DNA of 64,000 bases from UBA11222 sp049323435. Lineage in GTDB: Bacteria > Pseudomonadota > Alphaproteobacteria > UBA11222. The stretch is taken from NCBI GenBank assembly GCA_049323435.1, contig JBMOMX010000013.1, forward strand, positions 62,001-126,000, read 5' to 3'. The notes beneath the pieces are model-generated. The model was given only the letters and a program-made list of their open reading frames with translations. It did no database searches and was not told the origin of the DNA. Of this stretch, positions 58,657-64,000 are shown piece by piece. Position 1 is the stretch's first letter. Every line of letters begins with the position of its first letter. Position numbers and translations under genes: made by a program.

Positions 58657-59520
58657 TTATTTCAATTCCCCCCTTACATCATTTCCCGTCGCCGGTTCAC
58701 CGCCAGCCGCGCGGATCGCGCGCACGCATTCCTTCACTAAATCCACATTGGTTTTGCGCGTGCCCATCGGCGCGTCTTCGAGGCCCGTGCGCACGCCGCC
58801 GCCGCGCGCGACAATGGCCGGGATCAGCGGCGTAATATCGCCGCCCATGCTGGCCGCCATCCAGGGCGCGCCGGGGGCTTCCATTTCCAGCAGACGCAGA
58901 TACGTATCGAGCGCCCATTCGGTTGGCGGCAGACCCATGGTCATGTTCTCGGCGAAACGGAAACTGTAAATCGGTTGCGGCGCTTGTGCGTAGGCGCGGT
59001 GCATGGCCGCGCCCAGCCGCACAAAGCCCGGTTCGAAACAGGCATATTCCGCATGAAAGCGATATTGCACAGCCAGTTGCATCCCGCGCCTTATTTCCGC
59101 ATCCGTGTTGGCATAGACCACGCCCCTGCCCTGCAATTGTTTGGTTTTGAAATCATAGGCGTTGAGATTAAGCGAACCCGGATCAACCACCGCCCATTCC
59201 AGCAGGCCGCGCCGCCCCAATTCATCCGCACTCTGATAACGATCGGTCCAGCCGGGATAAAGCTGGATCGGCATGGTCGGATACACAATCGCGTCGGTTT
59301 TCGCGCGGATGCCGTTCATGATGGCGGCATAAATGTCCGGATCGTCATTCTGTTTGCCGGTGGCGGGGTCCACCGCATGAAGATGCAGAATGGCCGCCCC
59401 GGCCTGAACACAGGCGGCGCCATCGGCGATGATCTCCTCGACCGTCACCGGCACATTGGGCTGCTTGTCGCGGCCCCAGGAACCGTTCATCGCCACTTCG
59501 ATCCATATCTTGCGCGCCAT
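58657..59520 (-). CDS. BKACE family (DUF849) beta-keto acid cleavage enzyme
   Basis: A 287-residue protein with the BKACE Zn site ILHLHAVDPATG (His46, His48), MNGSWGRDKQ near residue 11 and GGVRTGLEDAPMGTRKTNVD near the C-terminus. It is paralogous to 7088-7978 but distinct in substrate-loop regions, such as AYAQAPQPIYSFRFAENMTM. It probably condenses a beta-keto acid with acyl-CoA to release acetoacetate. The next gene, a family III CoA transferase, is divergent. Two degraded copies of its 3' end lie downstream at 57808-57940 and 56600-56693. Confidence 0.92.
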   Translation of the reverse strand: MARKIWIEVAMNGSWGRDKQPNVPVTVEEIIADGAACVQAGAAILHLHAVDPATGKQNDDPDIYAAIMNGIRAKTDAIVYPTMPIQLYPGWTDRYQSADELGRRGLLEWAVVDPGSLNLNAYDFKTKQLQGRGVVYANTDAEIRRGMQLAVQYRFHAEYACFEPGFVRLGAAMHRAYAQAPQPIYSFRFAENMTMGLPPTEWALDTYLRLLEMEAPGAPWMAASMGGDITPLIPAIVARGGGVRTGLEDAPMGTRKTNVDLVKECVRAIRAAGGEPATGNDVRGELK

Positions 59521-59592
59521 GCCCCTGCCCCTTTATGTTTACAATCTGCGCCTATAGTCTAAGCATAATCCGCACAGCAAGGAATACTCCCC

Positions 59593-60966
59593 ATGACGCA
59601 GCGCGCGCGAGAATTTCTGTCTGCCGCCTGGGGCGCACTGGGGGGCAAGGCGGAATTACTGGATGCCGTGAATTTTACCGGCGAAGGCGGGCTCGCGTCG
59701 GCCTATCCGGTAACGGACTTTGCCAGCGCCACCATCGGCGCGGCGAGCCTGGCGATGGCGGAACTTTCGCAATGCCGTGGCGGAAAATTTCCTGATGTGA
59801 CCATCGACCGCCGCCTCGCCTCATTCTGGTTTGCCTGGTCCATCCGGCCCGTGGGGTGGCAAATGCCCGCGCCCTGGGACCCGATAGCAGGCGATTATCA
59901 GACGACGGATGGATGGATCCGGCTGCACACCAATGCGCCGCATCACCGCGCCGCCGCCGGACAGGTGTTAGGCCATCATGCGGATAAAGCCGCCATGGCG
60001 GGCGCTGTAGCGGGATGGAAAAAGCAGGAGCTTGAAACGGCCATCGCTGCAGCGGGCGGCTGCGCCGCCGAAATGCGCTCTGTGGCGGAATGGGCCGCGC
60101 ATCCGCAGGGACGCGCGCTGGCCAGGGAACCGCTGGCGCATATGGAAAGTTTCGCCCCCGCGCCATTGCCGGATCGCGGCGCGACAGCCTCGCGCCCATT
60201 GGCGGGCGTGCGGGTGCTGGATTTAACCCGCGTTCTGGCCGGGCCCATCGCCAGCCGTTTTCTGGCGGGCTTTGGCGCCAATGTCCTGCGCCTTGATCCG
60301 CCCGATTGGGACGAGCCGGGTGTTGTGCCGGAAGTCACGCTGGGCAAACGCTGCGCCCGTCTGAACATAAAGACCGCCGAAGGACGCGCCACATTCGAGG
60401 CGCTGCTGGCGCAGGCCGACATACTGCTGCATGGCTACCGGGCCGATGCGCTGGACCGGATGGGTTATGATGCGGCGGCGCGCCGCGCTTTGTCACCCGG
60501 CCTGATCGACGTGTCGCTCTGCGCCTATGGCTGGTCCGGCCCCTGGGCGTTGCGGCGCGGCTTTGACAGTCTGGTGCAGATGAGCTGCGGCATCGCCGAG
60601 GCGGGCATGCGCTGGAAACAGGCGGCGCTGCCGGTACCGCTACCGGTACCGGCGCTGGATCACGGCACGGGCTATCTGATGGCTGCTGCTGCCATTCGTG
60701 GCCTTTCGCAACGCCTGAATAATGTGAACAGCCTTACCGCGCGCCTGTCGCTGGCGCGCACCGCAAAACTGCTGACGGACGCGGGCGCCTATGCGGCGGA
60801 ACCAGAACTTGCGGCAGAGAATTTCTTTGATATTGCATCCGCCATTGAGGAAAGTGATTGGGGCCATGCAAAGCGCCTCAAGCCCCCGGTCACAATCCAG
60901 GATGTGCCCGTGTACTGGACGCTGCCGGCGCGCGCATTAGGTACGGCAAAACCGGTCTGGAGCTGA
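59593..60966 (+). CDS. Family III CoA transferase (CaiB/BaiF)
   Basis: A 457-residue protein. The N-terminal 195 residues resemble a partial CaiB fold (WQMPAPWDPIAGDYQTTDGW), and the main domain begins at about residue 203 with GVRVLDLTRVLAGPIASRFL and GANVLRLDPPDWDEPG. The conserved Asp lies in PVPALDHGTGYLMAAAAI, so it corresponds to the two-part architecture of long family III members. A short tandem repeat (CCGGTACCG twice) just before this Asp adds PVPLPVPA to the loop. It is divergent from the BKACE gene and may share its pathway. CoA donor and acceptor are unknown. Confidence 0.88.
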   Translation: MTQRAREFLSAAWGALGGKAELLDAVNFTGEGGLASAYPVTDFASATIGAASLAMAELSQCRGGKFPDVTIDRRLASFWFAWSIRPVGWQMPAPWDPIAGDYQTTDGWIRLHTNAPHHRAAAGQVLGHHADKAAMAGAVAGWKKQELETAIAAAGGCAAEMRSVAEWAAHPQGRALAREPLAHMESFAPAPLPDRGATASRPLAGVRVLDLTRVLAGPIASRFLAGFGANVLRLDPPDWDEPGVVPEVTLGKRCARLNIKTAEGRATFEALLAQADILLHGYRADALDRMGYDAAARRALSPGLIDVSLCAYGWSGPWALRRGFDSLVQMSCGIAEAGMRWKQAALPVPLPVPALDHGTGYLMAAAAIRGLSQRLNNVNSLTARLSLARTAKLLTDAGAYAAEPELAAENFFDIASAIEESDWGHAKRLKPPVTIQDVPVYWTLPARALGTAKPVWS

Positions 60967-60982
60967 TTTGCCAGATAGGCAA

Positions 60983-61010
60983 TTCCATCTGATCCGTAAA
61001 ACAGGGCCGA
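60983..61010 (+). repeat. Half copy of the 48254-48315 repeat
   Basis: ATTCCATCTGATCCGTAAAA followed by CAGGGCC matches the right arm and flank of the inverted repeat behind the HPF-CSD gene, with C for T changes. It lies just behind the CoA transferase stop and directly before the MITE-like element. Confidence 0.5.
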
Positions 61011-61018
61011 TCTGAATT

Positions 61019-61256
61019 TTAGAGCAGTTTGTGATCAGGCTGAAACATCTCAACAAACTCGGTGTCATTGCCCGATTTATTCGGGCAATCCATGGACGCC
61101 GCGCACGCAGGCGTTTGTGTACGGCTTCTTTGCCAGCCGCATCCCTCCGGCGAAGGCGCTTGATGGATTACCCGGACAAGCCGGGTAATGACACCGGGGG
61201 TGTGTTTCAGTCAGATCACAAAATGCAATAGAGCAATTTTACCTGTTTTGCTCTAA
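61019..61256. repeat. MITE-like element with terminal inverted repeats and an internal double hairpin
   Basis: Terminal TTAGAGCA (61019-61026) and TGCTCTAA (61249-61256) are inverted. Sub-terminal GTGATCAGGCTGAAACA and TGTTTCAGTCAGATCAC pair with two mismatches. The core (61061-61195) starts GGTGTCATT and ends AATGACACC, and has two hairpins with loops ATTTATT and ACAAG as in the element at 22507-22594. There is no coding capacity. The right terminus supplies the TAG stop of the PAS protein gene. Confidence 0.7.
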
Positions 61257-61735
61257 GGACGCGCGCCTAGCTGCATAAGCGCGATGATTACATTTATGTC
61301 AGTGCCGTTTCCCGACAGAGGCACATAGCACGCCTCGATACTTTGAAAATCCTGACCCGGTATCACAGTTCTTTCAACGAATGTGCGTAACGGTGCGCGT
61401 GTGCTTAATACACTATTGAGCGCCTGGAGTTTGCGCTCATACACAAGCGGCGGCAATGCCGAAATAGGTTGGCCGTGCAAATTCCCGCTGGCCAACAACT
61501 CACCCAACGCAGTTCCCATCAAGCGGATGCGAAACTCTTCGCCTTGCGCGGGCACATCATACATGCTGATCATTGGCAGCCATTGCTGCATTTCACGCGG
61601 CGCGATATCAGCGCGGGCAGGAAAATCCCGGCCACCCTTTTTTTCCTGCAAATAGCCAATAAAGTCAGCCAGTTTTGAAGACAGAAAATTTAACGCAAAG
61701 TCTGATTCTACTTCTACCTGCTCAGATTTTGGCAT
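61253..61735 (-). CDS. PAS-domain protein (PAS_5/DUF1832-like)
   Basis: A 160-residue protein built of one PAS-type domain: SKLADFIGYLQEKKGGRDFP, WLPMISMYDVPAQGEEFRIR, LMGTALGELLASGNLHGQP and a C-terminal strand CYVPLSGNGTDINVIIALMQ. Such single-domain proteins are common in Alphaproteobacteria and of unknown signal. ATG 61735 has GGAGGG upstream; earlier in-frame starts lack it. The stop codon lies in the terminal repeat of the MITE-like element, so the original C-terminus may have been altered. Confidence 0.8.
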   Translation of the reverse strand: MPKSEQVEVESDFALNFLSSKLADFIGYLQEKKGGRDFPARADIAPREMQQWLPMISMYDVPAQGEEFRIRLMGTALGELLASGNLHGQPISALPPLVYERKLQALNSVLSTRAPLRTFVERTVIPGQDFQSIEACYVPLSGNGTDINVIIALMQLGARP

Positions 61736-61879
61736 TCTGATGCCCTCCCGATCCGGGGCTATTCCTACAGATAACGCACCACAAAATCCAAGAAAAAAAC
61801 CATGTCTGTTCAGCCTGGATTTTCCCGGGAAAAGTTTGACCTGATTTTGCATGGAAAAATGCGGCCGGATCCGATTAAG

Positions 61880-62011
61880 TCATTTAATCACAAGGAAGAA
61901 CTCCGGCGTTTCAATTTCGGAAAGTGTCCGATACGGTTCACGACTCGCCCGATCAACCAGAATGCGGGGATTGCCATTGGCACTTTCAGAAGCCCGCTGC
62001 TCAATCCTCAT
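61880..62011 (-). CDS. Possible small protein coupled to the ethylmalonyl-CoA mutase gene (43 aa)
   Basis: A 43-residue frame whose ATG (62011) overlaps the TGA of the mutase gene in an ATGA joint. It reads MRIEQRASESANGNPRILVD, RASREPYRTLSEIETPEFFL, VIK and TGA. Composition is that of a soluble polar protein and no family is recognised. The overlap is the only support for it; the rest of 61736-61879 shows no gene. Confidence 0.3.
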   Translation of the reverse strand: MRIEQRASESANGNPRILVDRASREPYRTLSEIETPEFFLVIK

Positions 62012-64000
62012 GCCGCCTTGTCGCACCCCGTATCCACCACCTTCACAATGTCGGCCATAATATCGTTGAGCTGATAGTCCTTCGGCGTATAGACGCGGGC
62101 GACACCTGCCGCGCGCAATCTGTCCGCGTCTTCGGGGGGGATGATGCCGCCGATAATGACGGGAATATCGCCAAGGCCCGCCGCGCGCATCCGTTCCAGA
62201 ACATCCAGCACCAGCGGCACATGGCTGCCCGACAGGATGGACAGGCCGACCACATGCACGCCTTCCTCCAGCGCCGCATTCACGATCTGCGCGGTGGTGA
62301 GACGGATGCCTTCATAGACCACTTCCATTCCGGCGTCGCGGGCGCGCACGGCGATCTGTTCCGCGCCATTGGAATGGCCATCGAGGCCCGGCTTGCCGAC
62401 CAGGAATTTCAGGCGGCGGCCAAGTTTTGCCGATACCGCCTCGACCGATTTGCGCACATCTTCCAGCGCCGCGCCGCCGCCGCTGCGCGCCGCGCGGCCC
62501 ACGCCGGTGGGGGCGCGATATTCGCCGAAAATTTCGCGCAAACAGGCGGCCCATTCGCCGGTGGTGACGCCCGCCTTGGCGGCGGCGATGGAGGGCGGCA
62601 TGATGTTGGCGCCCGATTGCGCCGCCGCGCGTAAATCGGCGAGAGCCTTTTCGACCGCCTTGCCGTCGCGTGCGGCGCGCCACTGCTTCAGACGTTCAAT
62701 CGCCTGCGCCTCGACAGTTTCATCCACCGTCATGATGCCGCCATCCGCGCCCTGTGATAATGGCGAAACCTCTGACTCGGTGAATTTATTGACGCCCACC
62801 ACAATATGATCGCCCGCCTCGATGGCGTTCAGCCGCGCGCTGTTGGATTCAACCAGCTTCTGTTTCATATAGCTGGATTCGACCGCCGCTATGCCGCCGC
62901 CCATTTCATCTATGCGGGCCAGCTCGGCGCGGGCTTCCGCCTTCAATTCCGCAACCTTGGCCGCGATCTCATGGCTGCCGTTGAAAATATCGCCAAATTC
63001 CAGCAGATCGGTTTCATAGGCGACAATCTGTTGCAGGCGCAGCGACCATTGCTGATCCCATGGCCGCGGCAGGCCGAGCGCCTCGTTCCATGCCGGCAAT
63101 TGCACGGCGCGGGCGCGCGCGTCTTTCGACAGCACCACGCCCAGCATTTCCAGCAATATTCTGTATACGTTGTTTTCCGGCTGCGGCTCGGTCAGGCCCA
63201 GCGAATTAACCTGCACGCCATAGCGGAACCGGCGCAGTTTCGCATCCGTGACGCCATAGCGTTCCAGCGTCAGTTCGTCCCACAATTCGCCAAAGGCGCG
63301 CATCTTGCACATTTCGGTGATAAAGCGCACGCCGGCATTGACGAAGAAACTGATGCGCCCGACCACCTGCGCAAAATCTTCCGGCGGAACCTGGCCGCCC
63401 GCTTTCACCGTGTCCAGAATGGTGAAGGCGTTGGCCAGCGCGAAGGCCAGTTCCTGCACCGGGGTCGCGCCCGCTTCCTGCAAATGATAGGAGCAGACAT
63501 TGACCGGATTCCATTTCGGTACTTCGCGGTAGGTATAGGCAATCATGTCGGAGGTCAGCCGAAGGCTGGCGGCAGGCGGAAAAATATAGGTGCCGCGCGA
63601 CAGATATTCCTTGATGATGTCATTTTGCGTGGTGCCGGTCAGGCTGTTGCGCGGCGCCCCCTGTTCGTCGGCGGCGGCAATATACAACGCCATCAGCCAG
63701 GGCGCGGTGGCGTTGATGGTCATCGAGGTATTCATGCGCTCCAGCGGGATGCCATCAAACAGCGCCCGCATATCGCCCAGATGCGCCACCGGCACGCCGA
63801 CCTTGCCCACCTCGCCGCGCGCCAGCACATGATCGGCGTCATAGCCGGTTTGCGTCGGCAGGTCGAAGGCCACCGAAAGCCCGGTTTGCCCCTTGCCCAG
63901 ATTGTTGCGGAACAGGGCGTTGGACGCCTCGGCGGTGGAATGCCCTGCATAGGTGCGCAAAATCCAGGGCGCGTCTTTTTTCGGGGCTTTTCCAGGGCTT
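62008..64000 (-). CDS. ecm: Ethylmalonyl-CoA mutase (MeaA/Ecm), 5' end outside the window
   Basis: A cobalamin-dependent acyl-CoA mutase of at least 664 residues in the window; the frame is open to the right edge (KKDAPWILRTYAGHS precedes the first ATG-like codon). The TIM-barrel part has RTYAGHSTAEASNALFRNNL, VAFDLPTQTGYDADHVLARG, TTQNDIIKEYLSRGTY and VNVCSYHLQEAGATPVQELA. The C-terminal B12 domain has the His in GKPGLDGHSNGAEQIAVRAR and SILSGSHVPLVLDVLERM. MeaA/Ecm-type sequences, unlike methylmalonyl-CoA mutase, have SSHEIAAKVAEL-like regions and this length; the enzyme converts ethylmalonyl-CoA to methylsuccinyl-CoA for acetate assimilation. Methylmalonyl-CoA mutase is the less likely alternative. 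Confidence 0.88.
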   Translation of the reverse strand, partial: SPGKAPKKDAPWILRTYAGHSTAEASNALFRNNLGKGQTGLSVAFDLPTQTGYDADHVLARGEVGKVGVPVAHLGDMRALFDGIPLERMNTSMTINATAPWLMALYIAAADEQGAPRNSLTGTTQNDIIKEYLSRGTYIFPPAASLRLTSDMIAYTYREVPKWNPVNVCSYHLQEAGATPVQELAFALANAFTILDTVKAGGQVPPEDFAQVVGRISFFVNAGVRFITEMCKMRAFGELWDELTLERYGVTDAKLRRFRYGVQVNSLGLTEPQPENNVYRILLEMLGVVLSKDARARAVQLPAWNEALGLPRPWDQQWSLRLQQIVAYETDLLEFGDIFNGSHEIAAKVAELKAEARAELARIDEMGGGIAAVESSYMKQKLVESNSARLNAIEAGDHIVVGVNKFTESEVSPLSQGADGGIMTVDETVEAQAIERLKQWRAARDGKAVEKALADLRAAAQSGANIMPPSIAAAKAGVTTGEWAACLREIFGEYRAPTGVGRAARSGGGAALEDVRKSVEAVSAKLGRRLKFLVGKPGLDGHSNGAEQIAVRARDAGMEVVYEGIRLTTAQIVNAALEEGVHVVGLSILSGSHVPLVLDVLERMRAAGLGDIPVIIGGIIPPEDADRLRAAGVARVYTPKDYQLNDIMADIVKVVDTGCDKAA

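Noticed and set aside
1..64000. CRISPR arrays or cas genes
   Set aside because: No regularly spaced repeats of 23-40 bp with unique spacers and no Cas motifs were found; the only tandem repeats are the two 22-bp copies at 40663-40706.

Overview
The window looks like chromosomal DNA of an alphaproteobacterium with moderate to high GC. The evidence is an ethylmalonyl-CoA mutase (ethylmalonyl-CoA pathway), alphaproteobacterial CbiB and CobC, a CoxD/CoxE/XdhC-type molybdoenzyme accessory operon, and many acyl-CoA genes (family III CoA transferases, BKACE/DUF849, enoyl-CoA hydratase). I cannot name a genus. No rRNA, CRISPR array or intact insertion sequence is visible; there is one tRNA.

Layout. 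0-6.2 kb: tail of a cyclopropane-fatty-acid synthase-like gene, an MFS carrier, a serine hydrolase, a CorA-type channel, then a two-gene amidohydrolase / isopropylmalate-type dehydrogenase operon. 6.3-10.9 kb: methyltransferase, BKACE, and a 2-hydroxyacyl-CoA lyase/oxalyl-CoA decarboxylase paired with a family III CoA transferase. 10.9-20.7 kb: divergent cobalamin genes, a Lon-like protease with a UspA-like partner, alpha/beta hydrolase, rpmE, TetR regulator, metallo-hydrolase and hisS. 20.8-22.5 kb: a cluster of two toxin-antitoxin modules plus a frameshifted third. 22.6-34 kb: enoyl-CoA hydratase, a sulfate ABC transporter operon, gpmA, a sirtuin and a five-gene coxDE/xdhC/mob-like operon.

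34.0-40.9 kb is a compact integrative element in a tRNA-Thr gene. It is bounded by a perfect 46-bp direct repeat and carries an integrase, an AlpA-like regulator, a primase-helicase, SSB and a DUF5681 protein. Three copies of a 22-bp sequence, at both ends, look like integrase arm sites. Beyond it lies a scar zone: a truncated NotI-like endonuclease, peptidase E, and the tail of a dead NtaA-family monooxygenase. This leads into a complete ptxABCDE operon (42.9-47.3 kb) for phosphite uptake and oxidation to phosphate, which I regard as the clearest special metabolic trait of the window.

47.7-55.4 kb holds core functions: a hibernation factor fused to a cold-shock domain, a LemA/TPM set, RecQ and an ABC-F ATPase. 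55.3-59.5 kb is a degenerate tandem array. A unit made of the ABC-F gene tail, an antitoxin, a toxin and a BKACE 3' end has been copied repeatedly. The ABC-F tail exists twice, the antitoxin and the BKACE end three times, and the toxin twice. Both surviving toxin genes carry inactivating lesions while their antitoxins are intact, and the two modules keep the same promoter geometry with different operator sequences. The window closes with a CoA transferase, a MITE-like palindromic repeat, a PAS protein and the 5'-truncated ethylmalonyl-CoA mutase gene.
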